A stretch of 64,000 nucleotides of DNA, from the NCBI RefSeq assembly GCF_024868665.1, contig NC_079891.1, positions 11,141,573 through 11,205,572 of the forward strand. Reading direction: 5' to 3'. This DNA is from Triplophysa rosa. Taxonomy: Eukaryota; Chordata; Actinopteri; Cypriniformes; Nemacheilidae. The notes under the pieces were generated by a model. That model saw only the letters and a list, made by a program, of their open reading frames with translations, ran no database searches and had not been told where the DNA came from. How positions within the stretch are numbered: position 1 is the first letter of the stretch; every line of letters begins with the position of its first letter. A program made the translations under genes and the position numbers. Positions 53,309-63,894 of this stretch are shown in pieces.

Positions 53309-54240
53309 GTGTCATCTGTACTCCTTATCTGCTCCCGAAAGAGAGGCCATGGAGAAATATATTTGTGACTCTTTGCAAGCTGGGCTCATCCGTCCCTCCT
53401 CCTCACCGGCCAGTGCAGGCTTCTTCTTTGTGCAAAAGAAGAATGGCTCCCTGCGCCCCTGTATAGACTATCGAGGTTTGAATGAGATTACGGTTGAGAA
53501 TAAATACCCCTTACTGCTCATGTCTTCAGCCTTTGGCCTTACCAAACTAGACCTATGCAACGCCTATCACCTGGTCCGTATCCGCGAGGGGGACGAGTGG
53601 AAGATGACATTTAATACACCATCGGGACATTATGAGTATTTGGTACTCCCATTTGGTTTGACCAATGCTCCTGCCGTCTTCCAGGGCCTCATTAACAACG
53701 TTTTGGGGGACATGATTAACTGTTTTGTCTTTGTTTACCTGGATGGCAAACTAATTTTTCCCCTTCTTTCCAGGAACACATCCGAAATGTTCGTGAGGTT
53801 CTCCAGCACCTACTGCAGAACCAGCTATTTGTCAAGGCGAAGAAGTGTGAATTCCACGCCGATACTGTTTCGTTCCTTGGCCATATAATTTCTCCCAGTG
53901 GCATTGAACCAGACCCCGCCAAGATCAAAGCCTTCGCCAAGTGGCCCACTCCCGACTCACGCAAAGCCTTGCAATGGCTCCTAGGTTTTGCCAATTTTTA
54001 CCTGCATTTTATCCGGGGTTTTGCCAGGTGGCCACGCCACTAACAGCATTGACCTCCACCAAGGTTTCGTTCAAATGGAATTCCCAAACTCAGGTAGCCT
54101 TTGATAATCTCAAATCCCACTTTGTCTCTGCACCTGTGCTTTGTCTTCCAGATCCTGAATGGCAGTTTATTGTCGAGGTCGATGCTTCTGATGTCGGGAC
54201 AGGCTCGGTTTTTTCTCAGCGCTCCAGACGTGATTAGAAA
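53309..54240 (+). pseudogene. Gypsy reverse transcriptase remnant, YLDG active site
   Basis: A 179-residue frame (53349-53888) has '[19 protein letters not shown]', '[20 protein letters not shown]', '[20 protein letters not shown]' (motif A), '[17 protein letters not shown]' (motif B) and '[12 protein letters not shown]'. The motif C box is normally Y-L-D-D; the second Asp is Gly here, which abolishes catalysis. A shift at about 53765 leads to the connection region, ending near 'FIVEVDASDVGTGSVFSQ' (54165-54220), the start of RNase H. Confidence 0.9.
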
Positions 54241-54625
54241 GTGCACCCCTGCGCTTTTTACTCTCACAACTTTGGCCCTGCAGAACGAAGCTACCATATC
54301 GGTAACAGAGAGCTGTTGGCGATTCGTCTGGCTCTGGGCGAGTGGCGTCACTGGTTGGAGGAGTCAGCGCAGCTCTTGGTCAGGGCTGGTCATAAGAACC
54401 TTAAATATGTCTGTTCAGCCAAGAGCTTGAGCTCACGTCAGGCCCGTTGGGCACTCTTCTTTGGCCGGTTTAACTTCACTATCTCGTACCAGTCAGGTTC
54501 AAAGAATGTCAAACCCGACGCGCTTTCTCGCCTGTTTGAGGCTCCCCGGGAGGAGCTTGCGGCCAATGCCATTCTCCCCAAGGAGATGGTGGTCGGGGCT
54601 ATTACTTGGGACCTTGAACGGTGAG
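54165..54625 (+). pseudogene. Gypsy RNase H remnant
   Basis: 'EVDASDVGTG' (first Asp) is followed after a stop by 'HPCAFYSHNFGPAERSY', 'NRELLAIRLALGEWRHWLE' (Glu of N-R-E-L-L) and 'KPDALSRLF', where P-D-A-L-S-R closes the domain. One frame change at about 54235 separates the first motif from the rest. Confidence 0.85.
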
Positions 54626-54699
54626 TGGCAGAGGCCGGTCGAGATGTGCAAGTGCCAGAAGAGTGTCCAGCGGGCAGATTGTTTGTGCCGGCTGCGCTG

Positions 54700-55590
54700 C
54701 GTCCTGATGTCCTTCAGTGATGTCATGCGTCCAGGTTGGTCGGCCATCCAGGGGTTCAGGGAACCCTGGCTTCTGTCCGTCAGCGGTTTTGGTGGCCCTC
54801 CTTTGCCACCGACGTCAGACAGTTTGTGTTGGCTTGCCCTGTCTGTGCTCAATGTAAGCCATCCCATCGCCCTGCGGCTGGTCTGCTTCGCACACGCCCC
54901 ATTCCCTCCCACTCATGTTCACACATTGCCTTAGACTTCGTCACTGGCCTTCCTCTCTCCGGCAGAAACACTGTTATCCTCACGGTGGTGGACTGATTCT
55001 CCAAGGCGGTCAATTTCATTCCCTTGGCCAAGCTTCCCTCCACCCAGGATATATCTTAGCTGGTAGTGGACCACGTCTTCCGTCTCCACGGTCTGCCGGT
55101 CGACACTGTGTCCGATAGGGGTCCTCAGTTCACCTCCCAGTTTTGGAAAGAGTTCCGTAGACAGATCAGTGCTTCTGTGAGTCTGTCTTCAGGTTTTCAC
55201 CCCCAGACCAACGGGCAATGCGAGCCAACCAGGATCTCGAAAGGAGACTCCACTGTCTGACATCTCACAATCCCAGTACCTGGAGCCAACACCTCTCTTG
55301 GGTCGAGTACGCAAATAACTCCCTCCCTGTCTCCTCATCAGGTATGTCACCATTTGAATGTTCGATGGGTTATCAACCTCCTCTGTTTTCCTCGCAGGAA
55401 CTCAGTGCTGCATTCATCCGGCATTGTCGTCGCACCTGCACGAGAGCCAGAAAGGTTCTGGTTTGAACCTCGCAGAAGACCAAGGCAGCGGCCGACCACC
55501 ACCGGTTCTCTCCGCCAGTCTGTGTGTGTGGTCAGCGGGTATGGGTCTCCACCAATGCCCTTCCTCTCTGGGTGCCTTCTCATAAGCAGG
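54700..55590 (+). pseudogene. Gypsy integrase remnant
   Basis: Pieces in order: '[18 protein letters not shown]' and '[11 protein letters not shown]' (zinc-binding H...C-x2-C), '[19 protein letters not shown]' (first Asp), '[19 protein letters not shown]' (second Asp) and '[14 protein letters not shown]' (Glu present). Stops occur after 'LTVVD' (54996) and near 55059. The catalytic triad residues are all visible, but the frame is not continuous. Confidence 0.85.
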
Positions 55591-55770
55591 TGCCCAGGTT
55601 TATTGGGCCATACTGCATCACCATTAACCAGGTGGCTGTCCGGCCCAAACTCCGTCCTAGTCTCGGTCGAGCTCACCCTGTTTTCCATGTTTCCAGGGTT
55701 AAACCTGCCATCACATCCCGTCTCAATCCTGCAAGCAGCCGTCTCACCCCGACTGGCTAAATACTCCTGA
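55560..55770 (+). pseudogene. Gypsy integrase tail with chromodomain-like segment
   Basis: In the 55524-55760 frame 'RFIGPYCITINQVAVRPKL' and 'HPVFHVSRVKP' match the G-P-Y/F module that ends Ty3/Gypsy integrases and precedes a chromodomain. The frame stops soon after, so a chromodomain, if once present, is lost. Confidence 0.75.
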
Positions 55771-56460
55771 CATCTCTCAATAAATATAACTGGATCATCA
55801 TCTTCACTGCAATCAAATTTTGGAAACTCTACTTTTATAGGTGGCATTGCCAAATGATTTCCAGAACCAGACAACTGTGTGTATTTTGGTTGAACTTGAA
55901 AAGTTTGGTTATTGAGTTGAGCAACTGAGGGAGGCAGAATGGAGCTTTGAGTTGGGCGAATTGGAGTTGACTTCAGAGGAATGATAGATTTGAACTTATT
56001 ATCAAGCTGAGTGTCTCTTCATTTAAACAGTCTACCATTGAGCGACCTAAATCCTGTATACTAAGTTCAAGTTTTTGCTGAAGCCTAGCACATTCCCTCT
56101 CCATTCGATAGGTTAACATGTCTTCCATTTTCTTGTATCTATTCTCCACCAACCTTTTTCTCACATTCTTCCATTCTTTTTTCCATTTTGTTGAATCTCT
56201 CCTCTAGCTGTTCCAAACTGTCCATAACAGAAGATAAAGTGTTGCACTCCGGTCTTCTATTTCGATTGATGGAGGTGGTGGAAAAGAAAAATCATCAACA
56301 GCTTCAACAACTCTTTCATCTTCATCTTCAGATTCGATATACAATTCACTGAACATGCTGACAAGCTCTTTAATAGATTCCCTCCTGGTGATGAATGGTT
56401 CAGTGGTAAAGTCAAGCTTGGGATCAAGTTCGCACTCACCCCGTCTCACTATGCATTTTC
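55771..56460 (-). pseudogene. Gag fragment of another Gypsy element
   Basis: Minus-strand pieces: 'MRRGECELDPKLDFTTEPF' with an acidic stretch (56449-56204), a coiled-coil segment 'MRKRLVENRYKKMEDMLTY' (56164-55973), and 'MPPIKVEFPKFDCSEDDDPV' with 'FIERCQEYLA' (55844 to about 55780). The last piece matches the start of a Gypsy capsid domain (L-x-x-F-x-G...P-x-x-F-I-x-x-x-E). It is broken by stops and ends at the pol fragment of a different element. Confidence 0.6.
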
Positions 56461-57209
56461 CATTTTGGCATGAGTTACCATTTTCTATCTGCTAAACAAA
56501 CATTTACCATTTAATTGCAATAGGTCCATGTCTGGGCACCATTTATATAACCACCTGATTTTTAACAAAACCTCCAATAATTATACAATTTATTCATAGA
56601 AGGTAACCTACTGCATCAAAGGATTCTGTTTAACAATTTTATGGACAAGTCAGAGAATCTTATTGAATGCAAAATATATTTATATTTGGTGAAAAAGAAT
56701 CATTCGAGTAAGCATATTAAAGATTATTTCTCTCAGCACATTATATTCATAAACATAACAAATGTTCTTCAGCAGTCAAGACAGATCATATGCATATTCA
56801 AACCGATGAATCAGATGAAATGGATTTAATAAAGTCTTATCTGAATTCCTTTCAAGTTCTCACAATGTCCAAGATATCCTCCAGCCATTTGTTTGCTGTG
56901 CTCAAACATCCAAGTTCATGAGTTGAAGATCTTGAAGATCTTGTTGAAGTATAAGTGTTAAGAAAACTCTTTCCCCACAATCTTCCTGTCTTGGATCATC
57001 CTCCAGACAATATACAAAAAGTCCTTCTACATAATCAAAGAAGCCATAATAAACAAAATATCCATATAATACATTATCAAGTTCAACTACTACCAAATAC
57101 CAAGATAAGTTAAACACATAGCATATACAATATAACATCACTTACCTTCAGTTTATCAAAAAACACATGTTTCTCAACAAGGACTTAAGGAGCACATGGC
57201 AAAGCAATG
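56461..57209. other. AT-rich, no gene; possible Gypsy 5' leader
   Basis: TGGTGCCCAGAC on the minus strand (56530-56541) looks like a tRNA primer-binding site upstream of the gag fragment. If so, the LTR would lie at higher coordinates, but I cannot find matching ends. The rest has no named feature. Confidence 0.3.
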
Positions 57210-57229
57210 CTTTAACTTCTGCATGCTAC

Positions 57230-57642
57230 ATCTACTCCTTCTACCCTCTGACATGATTTATATACAATCATGTTGCCCTCTAAGGACTGGTGTAATTTGC
57301 TCAGATTTTCTGGTTCTAGTGAGAATCCTGGCAGCAGCGTTCTGAAAGAGCTGCAGCTGTCTAATGGTTTACTTGGGAAGGCCGGTGAGAAGACCATTGC
57401 AACAATCCACCCTGCTGGTAATGAAGGCATGCACAAGTTTCTCCAAGTTTTGCCTGGAAACAAAATATCTAATTCTTGCAATGTTTTTGAGATGGTAGTA
57501 TGCTGATTTTGTTACCGCTTTAACACGGACTCCAGAATCTCACCAAGATTGTTGACTGGAATTTTAGTTGTTTGACCCCTAGAGTCAAGGTATGCATTCA
57601 CCTTGAGAACTTCATCTTTGTTTCCAAATGCAATGACTTCAG
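57230..57642 (-). pseudogene. LINE (L2/CR1-type) RT C-terminal part, left of DIRS D
   Basis: On the minus strand from 57642 the translation gives 'TEVIAFGNKDEVLKVNAYLD', then after shifts 'KLVHAFITSRVDCCNGLLTG' and 'IRQLQLFQNAAARILT', ending near 'QITPVL' at about 57283. These are the conserved segments after the YADD box in L2-type reverse transcriptases. The piece continues the LINE at 62476-63890; DIRS copy D sits between. The 3' untranslated end is missing. Confidence 0.8.
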
Positions 57643-57784
57643 TTCCCTTTCTGTCGGTCTCTCGACGTTGTGTCGAACCGACAGATGGGGTTTGTCTTGA
57701 GAACCTATCATCTTCTATTTTGAAAAGGCCAATGAAAATTGGCGAATGAAATTTGCATGCCGGACTCAACCCCGGATGTCTGGG

Positions 57785-57792
57785 TATAAAAG
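57785..57792 (+). promoter_or_regulatory. TATA box of DIRS copy D
   Basis: TATAAAAG is the strongest TATA match among the heads. It is followed at about 30 bp by 'CTCATTCATTCACC'. Confidence 0.6.
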
Positions 57793-57879
57793 GAAGCCGG
57801 CGTGCTCATTCATTCACCATTTGTTCTTCAGAGCCTGTGCATCTGATGAGCGACACAGCGATCTTCTGTGATCAATATT

Positions 57880-59740
57880 CTGCTGGAATCTACGACGTGG
57901 TGCGGCGGACGGTCCCTTCCTGCAGTGACTCTCCCCTGGGCGTCTCGGCAGTTCTGGAGGTGTTTGAGCAAATTTCCTTTTCTAAAAGAGCAAATTTCTC
58001 CAGCGTGGCTTGTGCCGCTGTTCTCATGGGTGAAACACACTCATCGAGGAGGGGGGCGGACACGATGTCTGCTTCCAGTACGCTGGGGCAGATGTTGTGG
58101 AAATGTCCTGCCCGCACTGCGGGCGGTTGACGATTCAGACGTTGTGTCACGGGTGGCTGTGTTCCCACGGGACTCAGCCACCACCTCGTCTGCGTCACGG
58201 GTGGCTGTGTTCCCACGGGACTCAGCCACCACCTCGTTCCGTGGTGGCAGGACTACGGCCCTGCCGTCCGCTACGGCAAGCAGCGAGGGTGATGTGAGGA
58301 TTACTGTGAGCGTTAATCTGCCAGCCACTGGCTCACGGACCGTTCGCACTTCGTCTCGCTCGTCTGACCATTCCCCAGGAGATGGTCCCATCGTCTTGTT
58401 CCTCAACCACGTATTCGGACACGATGCGTGATGATGAGATGTCTCTTGCAGCATCGGGGGGTGACGTACTGCCATCCGACTCCGACGATTCCTCGGGCTC
58501 CCTCCCTCGGGGGGTCAAGCCCAGGAAGAAGCGGACATCGAAATGTCAGCCATGCTTTCTCAGGCTGCCGTGAGCGTTGGGCTGCAGTGCCCGCACTGCC
58601 TCTCCCAGCGCTCGCGGCTGGCTACATGGCGCCTCGGGGTTGAGCGCGGCTCCAAGCCGCGCCCGCCCCCAGTGCCGTGTTTACCGGAAGTGCATGAGGA
58701 ACTTAGTAAGACCTGGAACGCCCCCTCTACGGCACGTTCACGTCTAACAAAGTTCTGTCACCCTCTCTTCCCTCGAGGGTGAGACAGCTAGAGGATACGT
58801 CGATGTCTCCCAGGTGGAGTATGCCAACGTGGTGCACTCGTGCCCATAGGCGGCGGCCACCTGGGGGGCTCGACCTAGACTCCCGTCCAAAGCATGTGGG
58901 GTCTCGGCATCTCTGGTGTCGAGAGCTTACATTGCGGCGGACCAACTGCCTCTTCTTTCTACGCTATGGCTCCTGCCAGGCTAGGGCGTTGAGAGAGCTC
59001 CACGAGGGTAAGACCGACCCAGCGCTTATGCAGGAACTCCGCGCTGCCACCGACCTCGCTCTACGGGCGACCAAGGTGAACACGCGGGCCCTGGGTCGGG
59101 TGATGTCCACACTTGTGGTCCATGTGAGTCACCTCTGGCCGAAACTTGCGCAGATGAGTAACGCCGAGAAGGTCCGCTTTCTCGACGCACCCATCTCGCA
59201 AGGGGGGGGCTGGTTGGTGATACTGTCGAGCTGCAGTTCTCGACAGTAAAGAAGCAGACAGAGGATGTCAAGCACATCCTCCCCCACCGCGACTCGGCTG
59301 CCCTCGAGCCATCGAGTCCCGTGCACCGTCTGCTTCCCAGCAGCCCTGGTCCTCTTCGACGCCTTCCGCCCTCTGGCTCTGGCGCCCCCCACTCAGGTGG
59401 CCCCCCCGGAAGAGACATCGAAGAGGAGACCATCGCCCTGTCAGCAGCCATGGCGAAAGCAGAAGCGGCCCTCATGGGAAGACTCCAGGGAGATCGAGAA
59501 TACCATCGGGCCCGACCCCAGCTATTCCATCGCTGGGTGGTCGATCCGGGACGGTTCCTGCCCCGCCCCAACAGCCCACTCTCTTAAGAGTTCGTCTCTC
59601 TCTGGGTGTTTATCACAGCCGCTCTCACCCTCTACACAACGGTGTTCGGCAACTCGACATTGCGTCACGGCGAGACCCAATGTCGAGGATAATCAGCAGG
59701 CCTCAGCACTCTCAGTCGACAGTGCGTTGTGCTGCATTAT
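57880..59740 (+). pseudogene. DIRS gag remnant, copy D
   Basis: The Cys/His cluster lies at about 58008-58130 (C-F-Q-Y-A-G-A-D...C-P-H-C-G) with a stop inside. A 48-bp in-frame tandem duplication (58146 and 58194) follows. Then come 'MSAMLSQAAVSVGLQCP' (58543), capsid-like helices 'ALRELHEGKTDPALMQELR' and 'ATDLALRATKVNTRALGR' (in the 58779-59249 frame), 'NAEKVRFLDAPISQGG', and a C-terminal part to about 59740. The 156-residue frame at 58779-59249 is the longest intact gag piece of this family here. Confidence 0.7.
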
Positions 59741-59749
59741 CGGCAGGCG

Positions 59750-60900
59750 ATAAAGCAGATCGTACCCCTAGACCCGGTCTCGGTCCCTGGGGACCTGACT
59801 AGAGTCCCCAAACCATCACGGTGGCTACGGGATACGATCCATCTCGGCTACGCGATCTAACTCGTCAGACGCTCGCTCAAGTTCGGGTCATCCTCTCAAC
59901 CTCAGTCAGAGGCTAGGATGCTCCCGTGCTTCGGGCCAGGGTGACCACCCCTCTAGCAAGCGATCGGGCTCGTCCCTTTGGCCGAGATGTTCAACGGGTT
60001 CTGCAGCCCATACTTCATTGTCCCCAAAAAGGGGGGTTGCTAGATCTGCGTAACCTGAACAAGAACCTACACACAGGGACCTAGTGCTCCGGTACCTAGA
60101 TCGGTTGGGAACACGGGTCACCCCAAGAAAAGAGCAAGCTCTCCCCTGTGCAGAATATCCTCTTTCTCGGTATGGAACTCGACTCTGTTTCCATGACAGC
60201 ATGGCTGACTCAGAGCACGCTCAGTCAGTTTTGAACTGCCTGAAACACTTCAGGCAGTCAGCGGTCCTCCTGAAACTTTCAGAGGCTCCTGGGCACATGG
60301 CATCCTCTGTGGGGGTGGCCCCCCTCAGGTCGATGCACATGCGACCGCTCCAACACTGGCTACAGAGTCGGGTTCCCTGGAGAGCGTGGCACACCGTCAG
60401 CAGGCGTATGGTCATCACGCCTTTCTGCCGACGCACCCTGACCCCCTGGTCTTCAGTGACCTTCTTGCGGACAGGGTCCACCTAGGGCAGGTGCAAGGCA
60501 CGTCGTGGTGACGATGGATGCCTCCCTGCAGGGTTGGGGTACCGTGTGCAATAGGCACGCTGTGTAAGGGTGGTGGACGGGCCCCCACCTGCATTGGCAT
60601 ATCAACTGCCTAGAGTTGTTGGCTGTGCTACTTGCACTGAAGAGGGGGCAACCTCTCGTGCAGGGCAAGCACATGCTTGTCCGGTCAGGACAGCACAGCT
60701 GCCGTGGCGTTATTAATGGTCAGGGTGGCGTTCGCTCACGGCAGCTAACACGACTCGCCCAACGACTCCTCCTCTAGAGTCAGCAGGTGATCAGCTCCCT
60801 GTGAGCCACACACATCCCAGGCGACCTGAACCAGACAGCCGACGCACTCTCTCGTCAGTCGATGCCTCGCGGAGAGTGGCGACACCATCCCCGCGCAGTC
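59750..60900 (+). pseudogene. DIRS pol remnant with RT core deleted, copy D
   Basis: Fingers are seen as 'EMFNGFCSPYFIVPKK' at about 59985-60035. 'LRNLNKNLHT' at 60045-60075 is then joined directly to the thumb ('LVLRYLDRLG', 60084 on), so motifs A, B and C including YLDD are gone. RNase H follows in broken frames: 'VVTMDASLQGWGTVCN' (first Asp, about 60507), 'INCLELLAVLLALK', 'HMLVRSGQHSC' and 'THIPGDLNQTADALSRQ' (60810 on). The first RNase H Asp is retained. Confidence 0.75.
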
Positions 60901-61359
60901 CAGCTCATATGGGAGCAGTTTGGCCAGGCACAGGTGGAACTGTTGCCTCCGTGGACTCCTCCCATTTCCCCTTTGGTACTCCCTGACCGAGGGACCCCTC
61001 TGCTCGGATACCCTAGCGCACAGCTGGACGCAGCTTAAGCGGAAGTACGCCTTCCCCCCAGTGAGCCTCATTGCACAGGTCTTGTGCAAGGCCAGGGAAG
61101 AGGAGCATCAAGTTGTACTAGTAGCGCTCTATTGGCCCAAACGGACTTGGTTCTCGGAGCTAAAGCTCTTGACAATAACTCCCCCCTGGCCGCTCCCCCT
61201 GGTGAAGCACCTGCTTTCCCAGGGGAAGGGGCACGTTACGGCATCCCAGGCAGACCCCTGGAACCTCCATGTCTGGACGGGACGAGGAGATCCTGAGTGG
61301 CCCTCCCCCACTGGTTGGGACATCACTCAGGCTAGGGCCTTGGCCACTAGCCGGCTATA

Positions 61360-62270
61360 TGCCCATTAGTGGCGCCTCTTCTCATCCTGGTGCTCTTCTC
61401 GGTGAGAAGACCCACGGAGTTGCTCGGTCAGGAACGGGCTGTCCCTTCCTGAACAGAGACTGGAGAGTAACCTCTCCCCCCTCCACACTGGGAGTGTATT
61501 TAGCCGCTACGGCCGCTCATCATGACCCAGTTGCTGGGAAGCCTCTGGGACAGCACGACCTGGTCATTAGGCTTCTAAGGGGCGCGAGAATGCTACGCCT
61601 TGTCCACGCTCCGTACCCTCTTACGACCTAGGCGGCGGGCCTCAAGAGCCCCCCCCCCCTTCGAGCCCCTTGGAGCTGCCGCTCTTTCTTACCTCACGAT
61701 AAAGACGGCTCTCCTGATGGCGCTCACCTCCAAGAGACACCCTCCGTGTCCACAGATCGGCTAGACCTCGGGCCCGGGGATTCTCACGTTATCCTGAGAC
61801 CCCGGCCCAGCTACTTGCCCGAATTTCCCACCATACCCCCTAGAGACCAGGTGGTGAACCTGCAGGCGCTCCCCACCGGGGAGGAAGACCCAACCCTTTC
61901 CGTGTTGTGTCCAGTACGTGCACTGCGCCTCTACTTGGACCGCACGCAGAGCTTCAGAAGCTCTGAGCAGCTCTTTGTCTGTTTTGGAGATCAGCAGGGA
62001 GGGCCGTCTCCAAACAGAGGCTGGCGCACTGGATCGTGGATGCCGTCGCTACGGCTTACCGATCTCAAGATCGCCCCTGCCCGTTAGGAGTGACGGCACA
62101 CTCCACTCGGGGTGTAACCTCCTCGTGGGCACTGGCTCAGGGCGCCTCTCTGGCAGGCATCTACAGAGCTGGGGGTTGGGAGGTTTCGCGAGGTTCTAAT
62201 ACCTACGCATGGAACTGTTGTCAGCCCGCGTCCTGCAGGGCAACGTGTAGGCCGGTATGGCGTACGCCTG
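61360..62270 (+). pseudogene. DIRS tyrosine recombinase remnant, copy D
   Basis: Pieces are 'GDSHVILRPRPSYLPEFP', 'RDQVVNLQALPTGEEDPT' (61746 on), 'SSEQLFVCFGDQQGG', 'RLAHWIVDAVATAYRSQD', and then 'VTAHSTRGVTSSWALAQG' and 'ASLAGIYRAGGW' (62085 on). The H-S-T-R box (catalytic His and Arg) and the G-G-W position are intact. At the expected nucleophile the sequence is TTC-TAA-TAC, so the tyrosine codon seems to be a stop, with a Tyr codon directly after it. Copy A shows the same TAA. Confidence 0.75.
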
Positions 62271-62475
62271 CGAAATCCCTTCCCCCCTTCCTTAGGTGGG
62301 TCAGCGGCTATTTCCGCCTCCCTTCTTTCCCCACTGGGTAAAGAACAGGCATTCCATCATCACTAAGCACCTTTCTGGGGGCAGGCTGGGCAGAGCAGCC
62401 CTGCCCCCTTAGGCCGGGGAACAGTTGAGCCATCTGCACAGCTCTAACCAGACCTAGTGCTCCAGACGTGGTCAT

Positions 62476-63890
62476 AAGGCTAGGTAAATCTGGGTGTCAT
62501 CTGCATAGCTGTGATATGCAATATGGTTCTTTTTCAATGTTTGACTCCATATACAGGATGAACAAGAGTGGTGCAAGAATTGAGCCTTGTGGGACGCCGC
62601 ATGTCATTGATGTCCACTTGGACTTATGCTCTCCTATACTCACACAATAACCTCTCCCATCTAAGTATGACCTGAACCATTTGAGGACCGTCCAAAAAAG
62701 ACCAATCCAGTTTTCTAGTCTCTCTAGAAGTATGTTATGATCGACCACTGTCGAATGCAGTACTGAGATCTAGCAGTACCAGAATTGATATTTTTCCAGA
62801 ATCAGAATTTAGGCGAATATCGCTTATTATCTTTATGAGCACTGTCTCTGTACTGTGATGCGATCGGAAACCGGATTAAAACTTGCCCAGGTATCCATTA
62901 GTTTAAGTAGTTGTTCAGCTGGTTAAAAACAATCTTCTCAATAATCTTGCCTATGAAAGGAAGATTTGATATCGGTCTATAGTTGCTCAATATGGTGTTA
63001 TCAAGATTGTTATTTTTCAGGAGGGGCTTAACAACTGCAGTTTTCAGGGAGTTTGGAAAGTCCCTGAAAGAAGTGAGGCATTTACTACTTCTAACAGATC
63101 TGCTTCCAAACAGTTTAGCACACTTTTGAAAAAAAGATGTGGGAAGTGTGTCAAGATAGCAGGTTGATGATTTGAGGTGCTGTACTATTTCTTTCAAAAT
63201 GTTGCAATCAATTTCTTCAAAGCAGACATAGTAGCTTGTTTTTGTGACTGCGGTCTAATCTGTCTGACCTCTGTATAACTTGCGGACATGCTAATCACCT
63301 TTCTGATATTATTGATCTTCTCAGAAAAGAAGGAATCAAACTCATCGCATTTGCTGTCGGAGAGCATTTAATTGGGAATCTGACTTTGAGGGTTTGTTAG
63401 TCTCTCAACAGTAGCAAAGAGAGTGGCGAGTGTTGTTTAAGTTATTGTTTATAAGGTTTGAGAAGAAGGTCTTGGCTGTGCCAAGTTCTGCATTGAAAGT
63501 GTGAAGTCTTTATAAATGCTATAATGAATTTCAAGTTTCGTCTTCCACAACATCTGTTCAGATTTTTTGCATTGTCTTTTCATACTCTGTACTACTTTTG
63601 ATTTTCTCCAAGGTGCTTTTTGTCTTCCAGTCTTCTCACTGACTTTCACAGGAGCAATATCATCAATAACATGATTAACTTTTGAGTTAAAGGAATCAAG
63701 GAGAAGTCAACAGAGTCTGTAGAGGCTTGGTGTTGAAGATATAGCCTTCATAAATAGCACACTCGTGTTCTCATTGATGCATCTCTTCTTGACAGAGACA
63801 GATCTCGATTCGGTGGTAGGAGAGATCAATATATCAAAGAAAATACAGAAGTGATCAGATCGTACTACATCCTTGATATCAATGGATGAA
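62476..63890 (-). pseudogene. LINE (L2/CR1-type) ORF2 remnant, right of DIRS D
   Basis: On the minus strand, from high to low coordinates: 'TGRQKAPWRKSKVVQSMKRQ' (63649-63449, linker between endonuclease and RT), 'LKTAVVKPLLKNNNLDNT' with 'LSNYRPISNLPFIGKIIEK' (63197-62898, RT fingers), 'TVDHNILLERLENWIGL' type sequence with 'MTCGVPQGSILAPLLF' (62748-62497, motif B), and, one frame over, 'HSYADDTQIYLA' at 62478-62513 (motif C, YADD intact). A deletion between 62898 and 62748 removes motif A surroundings. The LINE then breaks off at the DIRS junction and resumes at 57642. Confidence 0.88.
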
Positions 63891-63894
63891 ATAT

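Larger units (their letters stand above)
52663..55770 (+). mobile_element. Ty3/Gypsy pol remnant
   Basis: In order: protease, reverse transcriptase, RNase H, integrase and a chromodomain-like tail, the Ty3/Gypsy order. Gag is missing. At least eight stops or shifts break the polyprotein. No 3' LTR is recognisable; at about 55770 the sequence runs directly into a gag fragment of another Gypsy element on the minus strand. Confidence 0.9.
57643..62472 (+). mobile_element. DIRS-like retroelement, copy D
   Basis: The head starts at 57643 (TTCCCTTTCTGTCGGTCTC) with a TATAAAAG promoter at 57785-57792. Gag (57880-59740), RT, RNase H, recombinase and 3' untranslated sequence follow on the plus strand. 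The RT palm is deleted and the 3' inverted repeat is missing: after 'GTGCTCCAGACGTGGT' the sequence turns into LINE. It is inserted in a LINE of opposite orientation. Confidence 0.87.
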
